Assembly: GCF_000003815.2 (NCBI RefSeq) | Contig: NC_049992.1 | Location: forward strand, 12,620,191-12,676,588 | DNA length: 56,398 nt | Direction: 5' to 3' | From: Branchiostoma floridae | Taxonomy: Eukaryota > Chordata > Leptocardii > Amphioxiformes > Branchiostomatidae | Part shown: piece after piece, positions 30,866-43,300 of the stretch | Layout: the number at the start of each line of letters is the position of its first letter | Numbering within the stretch: position 1 is the stretch's first letter | The notes under the pieces: model-generated | What the model was told of the DNA's origin: nothing | Databases searched by the model: none | What the model saw: the letters and a program-made list of their open reading frames with translations, nothing else | Program-made: the position numbers and the translations under genes

Positions 30866-33214
30866 TCACAATTCGTCGTTGACCTTCTTGACCTTGAGGT
30901 TCTTGGGATGACAATGTCCGTTCTTCCGATGACACATGAACTTTTCCAGGTTCCGCTCTCTCTTGAAGATACCGTAAAGTTGTTCTTCTCCGATGTCCCC
31001 AATGTACATGTGACACATCTCATGTAACCTGGAGGAAGAAAAATACAAAAAGGTCAATATTCATGAAATGCAAACTTTGCCACGTGTACGTAGAGTGCTA
31101 GATTTACCATCGTGAGCTCTTTGGGATCTCTGCGGTAGGGGGATTGTTGTCAGCCCGCATAGTTCATTAGCGCATGCCGGGGATTTTTACCGGGTTGGTT
31201 TAATTTACTTCGATATTTGTTTGTAGAGGATGTTTGGTACTATAAATGTTTTTCTTGCCTACCTCTGTGGCCACTTCTGTCCAGAAGCGGTAACACCTGG
31301 GACCTCCTTAGTCTCCAAACCCGGCCCTGAGAGCCGCTTCACTCCCTCCACCTCTTTAACACCCGTGCTGAAATGTATCAGTGCGCGAGGTAAGTGAACG
31401 TATGTCACCTCAGCTGAACTTTTAATTCTATGGATCATTTGTAGACGGACACGCGAGGACAGTTTCCGTTTTCCATGGCGTTGTAGAGGATAGTATGCAA
31501 TTGGAAACAAAATTGCCATTTTCGACCAATGAATAAAAAAGAATGACCTACCAAAATTTTCACAACAAAGACTGGAGTTGGATGGTCCAACTTTGTGTTT
31601 TTGTAATATAAATCATCCTTCAGAATGACTTCTTACAACACGGATGAACTTTCAAGCTATGATAGCGCATATCTAGTGGACCATATCTAAAGGACTTTAC
31701 GATGGTATTTCATATCATAGTCAACAATCACTTTTCGACAGGTGGCAGTGCAATTCATGGCCCGAATATCCCACTTTATACTTTACACTCCTAAGCAATG
31801 TTTACAACTCTACAGCAGACGCAGACAGCAGAGGCTATATCATAAATTGCCCTGACATGCTTACATGCTATCAATCTCCCTACCTCGCCTAGGGAAAAAT
31901 GCTCTCTTTTAATACTAAAGTATAATTCCTCCATCTTCTTTAGATATATTCATTGGGGAATATATCTTTGCCAAAAGGTGACGCTTTCTCATTACTTTTG
32001 ACTGACACGTTTCTCACCCTGGTCTATACATCCCGTGGTTTGTTATAAGAATACCACATAATCTCATCATAACCGTGATAAGTTTTTTTATTCCCTTCGG
32101 GCAAGCTGGAATGGTAATCGTGAGCTCAACAGTCCCGCTGCGCAAAAAAATATACGTTGTTTAACAAGCATACTATAAGCTGTAAATCTTTCTTGACACG
32201 GTTGACCGATACTGCTCCCGACATAAAAAGAAGCTGGTTTGGCGTGTTTATAAGCGTCTTAGTCTGTCAAGTATACGATATAATCGCCTTGCCAGTCGAG
32301 AATGAATGCCGATCTTCTTCCGGCAACTTCAAACCAGAATCAATTCTCAATTTCAGTTTCGCCGTGTGATTGGTCTATTTCAAATTATACCGACGACATG
32401 GCGCCTCGTGATTGGTCAGTTTCTTGCCAATGAAATACTAGTAATTTCGACGTAGTCACACTTTGAGAGTATAGTGGGTATTAGCCTTACACATGTAACG
32501 TTAACCTGCCTTTATAACAGAAGTATGCTAGCAACAAAGTGTATATATAAACTTTTCTCAGGCAAACTCATACCACAAATTGAATACAGTATTGATGACT
32601 TACTCTTTCCAATCTTCATCGCATATGTTCTCTAACCCCTCGATGATTTCGGATAGCAGCAGCAGCTCCTTTTCTCCTCTTCCCCTCGGTCGAGTTGTCA
32701 TCTTGTCCAGCTTCTGTGTGAACTAAACGAGAATATCACGTCATAGTGGGTCATGATCAAGATAAGGTGATACGTGTGCATATATGTTTGTGTGTGCGTT
32801 TGTGTGTTTGTGTGTGTAAGTGTGTGTTTGTGTGATTGTATGTGTGTGTGTGTGTGTGTGTGTTTGTGTGTTTATGTGTGTGTGTGTTGGTTTGTGTGTG
32901 TGTATGTGTGTGTTTGTGTGTGTGTTTGTGTGTGTGTATTTGTGTACCTGTGTATTATACGCAGAAAGAGAGAATGACCTACTACACGCAATACATGTAT
33001 GTACAAAGAAATGCGCTCGAGTCACCTTATACGCTATGACCCTGCAGGCGTCACACCTCAGGTAGTCTGGCATGTGCATAGACTCGGACTCCTCGCTGTT
33101 CACGTCCGGCCCATTGTAACTGATGACCCCGGACGTCTGCCCCAAGGCGCCTGGAGCGAGGCACAGCATCGTCAAGAACATGCCAAATACGGCAACACGT
33201 CCATGAGACACCAT
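30866..33214 (-). CDS. MZB1: MZB1/pERp1-like ER-resident saposin-fold protein (4 exons, 191 aa)
   Basis: Minus-strand exons 33214-33026, 32722-32604, 31367-31263 and 31028-30866 (TGA) join in frame. Residues 1-26 form a signal peptide (MVSHGRVAVFGMFLTMLCLA, probable cut near ALG/QT). The mature part has YLRCDACRVIAYK, ENICDEDW, VKRLSGPGL, GEEQLYGIF, FMCHRK and GHCHP. That gives six cysteines and the motif order of vertebrate MZB1 (189 aa), not of the longer-tailed canopy proteins. The C-terminus NDEL is a KDEL-type ER retrieval signal; human MZB1 ends REEL. Vertebrate MZB1 is an ER co-chaperone and oxidoreductase-like protein that helps IgM assembly and ER calcium control in B and plasma cells (known). 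Here an older secretory-folding role is inferred. The ATG is in GAAATGG. Confidence 0.9.
31125..31200. repeat. Fragment related to the MITE at 36118-36394
   Basis: AGTTCATTAGCGCATGCCGG followed by ACCGGGTTGGTTTAATTTAC parallels AGTTAATTAGCGCAGGCTGG followed by ACGGGGTTGGTTAGGTTTCG at about 36190-36240. It lies in the third intron of the MZB1-like gene. Confidence 0.5.
32780..32965. repeat. (TG)n microsatellite in MZB1-like intron 1
   Basis: Long interrupted TG/TTTG run. Open frames across it encode only Cys/Val or Thr/His repeats and are not genes. Confidence 0.9.
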
Positions 33215-34635
33215 TTCAAACGTTACTAGCAGCACTTTCAGCCTGATAGAAATTGCACTCCTGCTTCGAAGCAGTCTAGGTGGGTTTACGAGGGTTTGTA
33301 ATCAATATTTCATTGTTTTCCTTCACAGAGTTTGCCACGCTGGACCAATACACTGTGCACACGAAGGGCATTATCATTTTACAGTCTAAATTGTTGGGGC
33401 GCCGAAGCGGGCTTGTATGCTGTGAGAAACATATCAGTCTCGCCAAAATGTAAGGATTGTGCAACATATCGTTGTATCATAAGTAGCAATTCAGGGACGT
33501 ATTATCTAATAAGATGGCGACGATTGAGGTGAACATCAACATAACTAAAACCGGGAATCGACTGAAAGTTCCCTGTCATGTATCGCACTATCCCTGATAC
33601 AATTCACTAGCCCCCCTGTAATTGAAACCTACAGCCAGGAGAAATGTACTATTCCTGGTACGCCAAAACGTTAGTTCGTTGGCTTTCCGTCATGGATGGT
33701 GATTTGAAGTGAATCGGCAGGTACAGTAGTTACATTCATGAAAATTGGTGGTACAGTATTCAATTTGGTACGTCTATGGTCTGCGTGCGTGTTTGTGTTT
33801 CAGGATATTTGTGGTCGGCATTATTATAGCAGACCTTAAGATGAATTGTGATGGTATTTTGTACGTGAGTATTGAAGAAGACAAAGATCAAGACTGATTT
33901 CAATTCTATTTTGAAGTCCATACACAAGAGGAGGTAGTCTGTTTTAGGGTCACATGTGAAGACCCGACTAACACATGTTTTTGCAACTTGCACAAGTTCT
34001 TGACGTTACACATTTATTCCATTACTTGAAAGGCTACTTCAAATAGTGTAGGGTGCTTAATAAAATCTCTTGAGACAACATCTATGTCGGCATTGAGGAG
34101 TTGCAGCTACAATCTCTCCTGCTCGGCAAATATCATTCGTAGCCCAAGAAATCTCACCTTGGAGACATGGATTTAATCAATCCATTTTCTGTTGCCGAAT
34201 GCCTCAGGTAACCGCCGCCTTGGCTGCCGAGAAACTCCTTAAGCTTCTGTGAGCGTATCACCACACACCACACTTCCCCATCATAGGAAACACTTAACTA
34301 CCGACCTTAGAACGTGTTTCAGTAATTGTCTTCACCAAGAAGACTATGTATATATGTGCAAACGGTTGAGCCAGGGCTTGGTGGGTCTGTATGTAGGTCA
34401 ACAGCATATAACTCGAGAAGTTGTGGATGGATCTTGGTGATATTTGGCTGGTGTGTAGCAGTTGTAGAAAGTAAGGTCAAGTTCGAAAATAGTTTAACTG
34501 GCGTTTTCTTACGGTACTACAGCGGGTTTTGTATTTCTGTGTTTCTCTGTGGACAACAAAATTCGATAAACTGAATCTTCGCGATATTTGGTAGGTGTGT
34601 ACCGCTAGTGAAAAATCATTTGATGATCTTGAGGA
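33215..34635. other. Upstream region of the MZB1-like gene
   Basis: The minus-strand promoter of the MZB1-like gene must lie just right of 33214, but I see no clear TATA box. The remainder shows no exon-like sequence. Confidence 0.45.
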
Positions 34636-34639
34636 TCTG

Positions 34640-35400
34640 GTAAGGAAGGGACCATCCATTTCACAAACTTGATGGAAGAGGGGCAATTCGTTTCAATTGA
34701 GGGGCTGGGAAGAGAATTCATTTCACGTGTATTTAGGGTAAGGTCAGAACCCAACCTTTCATCCCAACCTTTAACCCAGAGATGTGTGAAATGGTGTCTT
34801 ACCCTCACCTACCCTTGCTTCCATGTTGGCCCCCTTCCCAAGAGCCTTTAATCCCATGTGGATGGTCCCCGTCCCTTTCTATATCATTTACCCCGTCCCA
34901 GAGTCTTTTCAAGATGACAAGACTGGTCGTTCTCTAGCCAGACCTTTAACCCCATGTAAAATGGATGGTCCCTATTTCCCAGATCCTTGTCCCCATGTGG
35001 AATGGCTGGTCCCTTCCTTCCCAAACTCTTTGCTCCATGTGATGGCCCTCCTTCCTAGACCATTAGCCCCATGTGAAATGATCTACCCCCTTTCTCAGAC
35101 CCTCAACCCCATCTGAAATGGTAGGTCCCACCTTCCCATGCATCCGTATTATATGGTCTTCGTGCCCCCTTCCCAGAACTTTTCATCCCTCCCCTGCCCG
35201 ACCCTTACCCCTTACCGGATGGTCCCTCCCTTTCCAAAGCCTATGTGAAATGGTATATCAATGGTATACCATGTGAAAAGGATGGTCTCCTGTTCCCAGA
35301 TCCATAACCCCTGTGGAATGGCTCTTCCCTCCCTTATCAAACCCTTGCTCCATGGCCCTCCTTCTCAGACCTTTAGCCCCATTCGAAATGGTTGGTCCCA
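34640..35400. repeat. Degenerate minisatellite of about 40 bp units
   Basis: Words such as CCCCATGTGAAATGG, ATGGTCCC and TTCCCAGACC recur irregularly through the block. Apparent open frames here are Pro-rich products of the repeat. Confidence 0.7.
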
Positions 35401-35429
35401 CCTGCATATACCTTTACGTCCATATTATA

Positions 35430-35640
35430 TGTATTAATTGCGTTCAGCACGAAGGACAGACTTTCTCATGTCTTAATAGTGTTGAGCACCAAGGACAGGC
35501 TTATTTTCCCATGTATTGATAGTGTTCAGCACCAAGGACAGACTTAGGACAGACTTTCTCATGTATTGATAGTGTTCAGCACCAAGGACAGGCTTATTTT
35601 CCCATGTATTGATAGTGTTCAGCACCAAGGACAGGCTTAG
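35430..35640. repeat. Tandem repeat of about 43 bp, five copies
   Basis: Units read TAGTGTTCAGCACCAAGGAC, AGGCTTATTTTCCC and ATGTATTGA. One unit has an internal duplication of TAGGACAGACTT. Confidence 0.85.
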
Positions 35641-36117
35641 TTGCACCCTATGAGCTGTTTTGTGCAGACTTGCATGATCTTACGTTTACAGTATCAATTC
35701 TAATTCCACCGTTTTCATAGCACATAAACTGTGACCACAATTGTGACATATGTTGAGCACAATAGGTGCATTATTTGATACGCCTGAATTCAGCGTTCAG
35801 CGAAGCCAGCCTGCTGAATTTAACGATAAATGCATAGCAAATCTAGGCCTACAAAACTTGCCCCCTAAAACTAAATTGAAAAAAAAAGACAGTTATATCA
35901 GTCCAGTGAGCTAGTCTACCACAGGTCATGACAGAGACGACAGACACTATTTGCAGGTTCATTGTACCGTGGAAATCCCCCTGGCTCTGATTGACAAGCC
36001 TAATTAAGACTACAATCCTTTCCAGTATCGTTCATGTCGGGTTAAGCTGGTATCTGACTGAAGCGGCGGCACGTTGATGTGGCGCTGTGTCCTAATAACC
36101 TTCGCCAAGCACGAACT
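35641..36117. other. No recognisable feature
   Basis: Nothing gene-like or repetitive stands out on either strand. Confidence 0.5.
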
Positions 36118-36394
36118 AGCCTGGGTACCATACCATCGAGGTGCTCGAGATATATACTCTTCGGCGCTTTAGGCGCAGCGGGCCCGTGCAGTTAATTAGC
36201 GCAGGCTGGGGGAGTTCTTACGGGGTTGGTTAGGTTTCGTCGCGCCCGGAAACTCCAAAGGCCAGCTACAAGCTCTGTCGGCCAAATCTCAAAGGACAGC
36301 TAATCAGACAGGCTGACAGAATCAGGTCGGTGCCTTAGCACTGGGCCGGGTAAAGCACCCCAAAGCCAACCAGCGGAGAATGGTACCCAGGGCA
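36118..36394. mobile_element. MITE with GCCTGGGTACCAT ends
   Basis: The left end AGCCTGGGTACCATACC (about 36118) and the right end AATGGTACCCAGGGC (to about 36394) are inverted. The GC-rich interior shares the ATTAGCGCAGGC and GGGTTGGTT words with 31125-31200. Confidence 0.55.
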
Positions 36395-38060
36395 AGCAAG
36401 CACACGCACGCACGCACGCGCAATGAAGGTCACTCGATAGGCTATGTCAGGTGAGTCACATTCACCGTCGAAGGTACAATACAATGTTGTTGCAATTCAA
36501 ATAAAGTGAACGTCCAATGCCTCACTCACACAGCGTTCGCGCCTGTAGTATAGCTTTTACTTATATGCTTATTGAATTACAAAGTAGATTATCTATACTT
36601 GATGAATGTCATACCTCATTTTCACCACATGTTCTTGATTGGTTGTTTGAGGTAACCACGTTAACAATAGAGTGCAATGTGTGCAAATTCCACGGTTCAA
36701 GCTCTTCAAGTCTGACATGGAATTTGTTTTTTTGTTACCACTCTTTGTCACTTTCCAGAGGTACCGGCAGTGGATTGATTGATAGTTCCTCAACTAACTT
36801 AAAGGAAGCCTCAATCTTGCCAGCGAAATTACAAGCTTTACACACGATCTCCTGCAATTTCGTCTTGGAGCTTATTTCCTCTTAACCCCACCTTTTCATA
36901 AGGTGTAGTGATGCACTGAATGGCTTTGTATCATGTTTGGCAAATTGGTTTTAGCACGAACTACGTGAAATGTGTCGCGTCATACGCTGATGGTCTCTCA
37001 AATGTTTGACGTCAAACCAGGGAATATGTAATGAATAGAGAGTACAAGCCTCTTTAAAAACAAAAATCATCACTGGTACCATCAACAAATCAACAACGTA
37101 TCATGAAAGTGTGATGATCACAATCTGCTGTTTGTTATTTGCAGAAAAGCTGCACGGGGGAGCAAAATGTAATGAATTCTACCTATCGTAAAAGCCTATT
37201 TTTCATTATTATTTTTACATGTCATTGCGTTAAAAAGACAGACAAAAAGAAGTCAGAGAAGCTGGTATCGGTAGATATATCTCTATAGCCGGGAGGACCA
37301 CCAGCTTTGCTGGCATACATCACGGCAGCAGCTGATTATTACACCGAACGACCTGACACACCTAACGTTTGCACATGTAGCCCCACGTGTCCTGCAAAGT
37401 TATCTAGTGTGATTGCCCTTACTGCATCTGGAGCCGACGAGTTTCACTCTACGATAGTTCTGGGGAAAACAATTGTCTGGCCACAGAAACAATCATAGGT
37501 TAATAACTCTCAGTAGTACTTGAAGTCAAGTGACTATGTCTCGTTCTTTCTACGTTGATATTAGGTACCGGTATATAAGTCGTTTTGAACATCGTGCATA
37601 GTCCGGACGGATTTCTTCTGTCTTCGGAGCGTCATGTGACATCCACTGTAGGGATTTGTTTTTCATGTTTGGTAAACCTATAACCCCTGTCGTACAGAAT
37701 CTAAAAAGCTTGGTTCATATCTTCTCCACATTACAAACATACCACTATCACTGAAGATAATCCTAAGTCACAGCACGTCTGTTTTGTGCGTCACGGTAGG
37801 TCTGCATGGTTGAAGATTGCGGCCAAATCGCAACTCTTGCAAATTTACCCCCTATAGCTAATGACGTTGGCGAAGTACTGCTTTTGATAAAGAACCACAC
37901 CCTGGGGTCAGGGAGGTTAATAGAGAACGTGTGGTTCTAGATCTGATAAGAGCTTGCAAGACCTCACAACATCATACTAGTATTTCTTTCTAATTTAGTA
38001 TCGTTTCGGGAGCTTTTCAATTTCTTCTGTCACCTTCCATTGGTTGTTACGGGCAAACAC
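36395..38060. other. Gene-free stretch
   Basis: A short (CACG)n run lies at about 36400-36420. The open frame at 36517-36885 has no recognisable domain and no exon-like neighbours, so I do not call it. Confidence 0.45.
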
Positions 38061-38980
38061 GTGAGGAGAAGAATTTTTTTTTTCATTTTGTGTCTTATCT
38101 GTTTGGCAGCTTTTATCATTTTGCTACCGGCTTAGCGCCAGCAACGACCTTGCCAGTGAAAGTTCGACCTTTACGTAAGACGTTTTCGTGATACTCTTTG
38201 AGGAGGCTGATCATCCAATAACATACGCTATTCAAAGAAGGAACGGTGACTTTCTACACAGAGGATGTAATATGTTGGAGTGATAGGGATTCCCGGAATC
38301 GAATAAGGCATGGCAACGTAGGTTCCTTTGTAGGTGACGTACTACACAGAGGATGCAATCTGTTGGAGAAATGGAGTTTACGGGAATCGAGTAAAGCTTG
38401 GCAAACTAGTTTCACCTTCAGTCATGTTTTCTTTTTTTGACGTCATGACAGCTTTCATCATTTGTCGTAGGCCTGGCGTGAACAACAACTTTGCCAGTGG
38501 AATTTCGTGAGACTCTAGATCTTTATACATTTTGTATTCAAAGATGAAACGGTGACTTAATATACAAAAGATGTGTATATGTTGAAGTGATAGGGATTCC
38601 TGGAATCGAATAAGGCATGGCAACGTAGGTTCATTTGTAGATGACGTACTACACAGAGGATGCAATCTGTTGGAGAAATGGAGTTTACGGGAATCCAGTA
38701 AAGCTTGGCAAATGAGTTTCACCTTCAGTCATGTTTTCTTTTTTGATGTTCCGTCCATTTGACGTCATGACAGCTTTCATCATTTTGTCGTTGGCCTGGC
38801 GTGAACCACAGCTTTGCCAGTGGAATTTCTTGAGACTCTTGATCTTTGTACATTTTGTATTCAAAAATGAAACGGTGACGTGATATACAAAGAATGTGTG
38901 TATTTTGGAGTGATTGGGATTCCTGGAGTCTAGTAAGGCATAGCAAATTACTCTCACCTTATAGAGTCATTTTCCATACA
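38061..38980. repeat. Three tandem copies of a unit of about 310-320 bp
   Basis: GAGTGATAGGGATTCC near 38278, its variant GAAGTGATAGGGATTCC near 38585 and GAGTGATTGGGATTCC near 38908 mark the units. Each also has CACCTTCAGTCATG, TGACGTCATGACAGCTTTCA and GGCCTGGCGTGAAC. Each unit carries a TGACGTCA palindrome (perfect CRE) in at least the first two copies. Confidence 0.8.
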
Positions 38981-39265
38981 CGATGAGCATTCTGCCAGCC
39001 AATATAACGTGACATATTCCTGATGTAGATTCTTGATTCTTGACTTAAACTTCATTAAAACAAATATACGCCGGATGTCTTTATGTGATGCCGATTAATC
39101 ACTAGATTCAGTGGATAGCATGTAACTGCTGTGTACGCTACAAGGTTGAAACAGAGGATGCCTAGAGTAACACGTATGAGGAATGTTAATTGGGAATGTT
39201 GTTCTCACAGTTTTCTAGAATACCTTAAGCCTAAATGGCGTTTTTTGCGCTATATAATCAAATTA

Positions 39266-39451
39266 TAATCTCCAAGCAGATCCTAAATTATAATCTCCAA
39301 GCAGATCCTACGGTGGCAGATGAGTAAAGCCGACCTAGTGTGTTTCGCTACCAGACTCAGATCCCCTGGTAGCGAAACACACCAGGTCGGCTTCACTCCT
39401 CTGCCAGCTTTTGATACTATCTTATGCTACCGTAAGATCTGCTTGGAGATA
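39266..39451. mobile_element. Mutator-like foldback element 1, with target duplication
   Basis: Ends are TAATCTCCAAGCAGATC and GATCTGCTTGGAGATA. Inside, GCCGACCTAGTGTGTTTCGC faces GCGAAACACACCAGGTCGGC. AATCAAATTA flanks both sides (39256-39265 and 39452-39461), a 9-10 bp target duplication. The left end is duplicated in tandem. Ends match the element at 50716-50861. Confidence 0.75.
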
Positions 39452-39572
39452 AATCAAATTACTGAAAATTTTATGATTCAGGTGGCGAAAACAGACAGAA
39501 AATATAATATAATCTATTGGATTTTTAGTCAGACGAGGGCAAGTCAATAATGATTTCTCATGTCAGTAGTTA

Positions 39573-39675
39573 GCTTGGCCGGCCGCCGGGTCCAATTAGT
39601 TCGCTTCTGGGAATTTTGTGTCGGACGTTTTCTCCAGAACGTGTTACTGGCAATTAGACTCCGGGCGGGCGGCCA
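39573..39675. repeat. GC-rich inverted repeat
   Basis: TTGGCCGGCCGCCGGGTCCA with AATTAG faces CAATTAG with CTCCGGGCGGGCGGCCAA. Arms are about 25 bp with a few mismatches, around a unique centre. It looks like another small foldback element. Confidence 0.55.
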
Positions 39676-41450
39676 ACACCTCTGGGCCCGACGAAATCCA
39701 AACACGTCCTCCAAAAAGTCAAGTCCAATTTGTTAGCGTATGAAGATAACCTGCGTATGGAGTTGGTCCAACCTCACCAAACATTTGTGTCTGTGTACTA
39801 GGGAATTTGTTTAACTTAGAACATATTTCATGACTCGTTAGACGTGGCCAAAGTACATAAACAAGGAACCTGACTGTTGGTCAAAGTACAATCAATCAGG
39901 TGTGATCATTCTAAAATGGCAGTCAATCAGGGATTGTGTCTCACTTACCAGACAATCAATAGAGACAGATACGAGTAACATTTCCTTTTGCATTGCCTTG
40001 TACTCATTTAGGATAGAAGGAAAAAAATCAATGCAGATAATCACATCCATAGCTAGCCAATTCCAACGCTAGCATGAAAAAAGAGATCGATGTATACGTA
40101 GTTCTCAATTATTTCTATTCGATACGGTTATTTATTGAATTAAGTTTGTCTCGTTTACAAACAACCGATGTACAACTATTTGGAAATAACGAATTGATGG
40201 TAAAGAAAAACTGATGACCGTTTACAGCATGACAACTTTACTGTAGTATATCCTCAACTTCCGAGACAATTCCGCCATATTAACCTTGTATGGTTAATAA
40301 ACATTTGCCAAATAACTTCGGCCGTTTCTCTGTCCTATTTACCGGTGATCAGGGGTAATTGATCCCATTTTTAGACGTTCCTGGAAAGAGGCCGGAAAGA
40401 GACTGCGATTTCTTCTAAAAAGACTTTAAATAGGAAAACCGTACAGCCCATTAAGCTTTCCGGAAGGTTAACTTGCTTTTAAGTACTTAAAAGCTTTAAG
40501 ACAACATACAAAGGGGGTTGCAAGATACAAGTGACAGCAGTTGTATGTCTGTCAACAAAGATTCCTTGTGAGAGAATAGCCGACTATTGAAGCACTTAGC
40601 CCCAATGTTGACGTTCGAATTCTGTTTAGTAGACAGAACTACGTAACTACCCATTAGTAACTACATATAATTGCCTCCATGAAAAAAAGTTTTTTCATGT
40701 CTGTATGTCACGAAAATATGTATGCTTAACGCGCAAGTAAAGATCAGGTTTCTTGCAGTGAGATTACCGTCATGGGCCACACATTATACAACCTGCAACC
40801 GCTGGATATAGAGTCTCCAAGGGTCTTCCTGTAGATTACGGCAAACCGTATTCAAGCGTAACGCGCTTAGTCTAGTGAGTAGATTTATATGTATACTCTA
40901 CGTTAGACAAGATTCACCAACTGGAAGCTGAAAAACACAGCATGTCATAGGGGCGCACAGTTGACTAAGATTGATGTTGACCTATATGGCAACAATATCT
41001 TCGAGGCAGATGCACTGAAATAGAGTCTGTCATTCGGAACATCGCTGAAATGTGAAGCCCTTTGAATATTGGCAGGTCGATGCTATCTTTATGAAACACA
41101 CTGCATATACTAACTCCATATGCTTCGACTGCTTATGTCATTTCTATGTATAAATGTTCTTGGCGTAGCCTTCTTTTCTACTCATGATGTGATCATATTA
41201 TACGTGCCCAGTACCTTCGTTTTGCTTTACATGTATTAGCCGTGTGTCTGACTCCGTGACTACATGCTCCCTCGCACTTTTGTTTAACTCATTTCTATAT
41301 CGAAGTACTGGTACCTTGATGTTGCCTCTTGTAGATAGAGTTATCTATTCTACTCACGAAGTGGTATCCCAGTAACTGCCCAGTATCCTTGGTACTTTGA
41401 TGCTTTACTAGATATCAGTTCGTTGTGTACATGTGTGTAAAATGAATTTG
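39676..41450. other. Gene-free stretch
   Basis: No exon or known repeat. A perfect hairpin ATGAAAAAAAGTTTTTTCAT sits at about 40679-40698. Confidence 0.45.
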
Positions 41451-41451
41451 C

Positions 41452-41692
41452 CGAGTGACTAGACTAGCAAACTCGAAAGCTAGAGGTCACGGTTTCTACT
41501 CTAGGCATTCCTGGTGATGATGTGTCCTCGGCAAAGGCACTTAACACTTTCCTCCTCACTCCAGCCGTTTTTTTTTCAATCGCATGGGTACCTGACCTCA
41601 ATTTTGAAGGCAATGGAAGGAGAGGAATGGTCTTCTTCAAATGCACTATGCACTAGACTCATGTACAATGGGTACCCACTACCTCTACGGCC
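41452..41692 (+). mobile_element. tRNA-derived SINE
   Basis: A tRNA-like head (ACTAGCAAACTCGAAAGCTA, AGAGGTCACGGTTTCTACTC), then CTCGGCAAAGGCACTTAACA, CCTCCTCACTCCAGCC, ATGGGTACCTGACCTC and GAAGGAGAGGAATGG. The order and words match the amphioxus tRNA-SINE type by my recollection and the degenerate copy at 14254-14440. Confidence 0.6.
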
Positions 41693-42168
41693 TAACACAT
41701 TTGAATGCAAACAAAAAAAACAACAACAAAAACAGTTATATACCCTTTACGTGTTTACAGACACATCACTAGCCTTCCTGTATTCCGCACATATTATACA
41801 ATATGATTACAGTAATAGACAGCAATAGCAACGGCATGATACTGAATGCTGGAAACAACATCTTCAGCTTTGCTTTGTCCCATTGGCATTGTTTCTGAAG
41901 ATTAGATACCATTTCCTACTTTGACTAATATAACATGGGCTGTACTCTCCAAAACGCTTCCCTGTACACATCTGTATACATAATAGATGATTGGCGGGCT
42001 TGACGCACATCACCCAGAGTTCTTTGCGTGTAAGTCTTGAAGTATAGCCGCACTAGAGTATTCATTCAGACCTCGCTGAAAGCAGATGCTCGTAGCTCTA
42101 ACATTAGCGTTTTTCCATCCTATATATTCACCCGTTTAAACGTTCGTTTGTATTTTGTACCTATAAGA

Positions 42169-42496
42169 ATGGACATGGCACGTAACGCTAACATGACCTG
42201 GTCCAACATGTCGTTCGTTGATGATTTTGTTTCGCCGAATAAAAACGCCAGCTCGACCGAACATTCGGCCTGGAGCAGATATCAGCACGGGTCTCCAGTC
42301 ATCGCGCTCTACATCCTTGTTTACAGTTTGGTTTTTATCCTCTGTGTGCTCGGTAACCTGGCAGTTTGCTGGGTGGTGGCCAAAACCCGGAAACTCCACA
42401 CCGCGACGTTTTACTTTATATTTAACCTGGCTATTGCGGATCTGCTGGTGGCGATATTCTGTATGCCCTTCACACTGGTATCGCACATCCTGGTCG
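42169..42496 (+). CDS. First coding exon of a rhodopsin-family peptide GPCR (N-terminus, TM1, TM2)
   Basis: The first in-frame ATG (AAGAATGG, good context) opens 109 codons and ends at the donor G/GTAAGT after 42496, in phase 1. The extracellular N-terminus carries NMT, NMS and NAS glycosylation sequons. TM1 spans about residues 44-70 with the class A GN motif (VFILCVLGNLAVCWVV). Intracellular loop 1 is KTRKLHTATFYF. TM2 (FIFNLAIADLLVAIFCMPFT) has the conserved LAxAD. Wording is closest to neuropeptide FF / GPR83 / prolactin-releasing peptide type receptors; the exact ligand class is open. The next exon should supply TM3 with its Cys and the DRY motif. I cannot find one up to 56398, so the gene either has a very long intron and continues outside the window or is a fragment. 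Confidence 0.8.
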
Positions 42497-43300
42497 GTAA
42501 GTCGGCTCTCTTTTCTATTATTTTTAGATCTAAGATTACATGTGAATGTTGCAACAGGTGTTGTGACCATAATGTTTTATTGCCATTGATGCTTTCTGAT
42601 GAAGCACAACCATTCCAGTTGGGGGGCCAACTCCCTACGACCTAAAATGGACGTACAGAGCGCTTGACGAATTTCATAGGTAAAAAAAGGAATGATTTTA
42701 CGCTTTGTGAGTTCTTCTATCTTTTTAGCCATACTTTCATATCTTTCATGATATTCCATGTATGAAGTGAATGGTTACTTAAATCCAATTTAGATCGCAG
42801 TGAGGTCGCAGCGTGACCTCCCTCCAGTGGAAGAATCGATCAAAGATAATCTTGTAATCTTGAGATAATCTTACAATCGGGATTGTGTGTGCATGTTTTG
42901 TCGTAGATAAGACGCTTTGGCCGTCTTGTGAGTCTGTAATACCACCACTGGTCTTTTGCATACAAGCCGTTTATCTAACACGAACGAAACAAGCAGTGAA
43001 AATTCCTTACACAGACTTCTTTTCGATACATGTCGCAACGGTTTTTTTTTCTTTATTATGCTTGAAGTGACTTTATCACTTAAGTTCTCAGTTAATCGAA
43101 GAAGAAAGCATCCGGCGGTAATATGTACAAGATTGATGACGGCAGTACCCAGACGTTCCTTTGAGGACGATTTAATTTGCAGACAAATGGATCAACTCTG
43201 TACAACGCAATTAGAAAACACTTCAATCCTTACAATCGGATAAGATGCGTAAATTACTACGGGACGTCACAAGCGACATCCATCACTCATCTATTTTCAA
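42497..43300. other. Intron of the GPCR or 3' flank; no exon seen
   Basis: I looked for a TM3-type segment with the DRY motif in all frames and saw none. Open frames here are AT-rich and lack motifs. Confidence 0.5.

Noticed and set aside
32741-33025. Extension of the MZB1-like first exon into a Thr/His-rich tail
   Set aside because: It is read-through of the (TG)n microsatellite in intron 1; the donor after AYK at 33026 restores the family sequence.
34823-35519. Pro-rich frames in the minisatellite region
   Set aside because: They follow the repeat units and have no conserved residues.
36517-36885. 122-codon plus-strand open frame
   Set aside because: No domain or signal peptide, and no neighbouring exon.
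41452-41692. Functional tRNA gene
   Set aside because: The head is tRNA-like but the stems do not pair and a SINE body follows.
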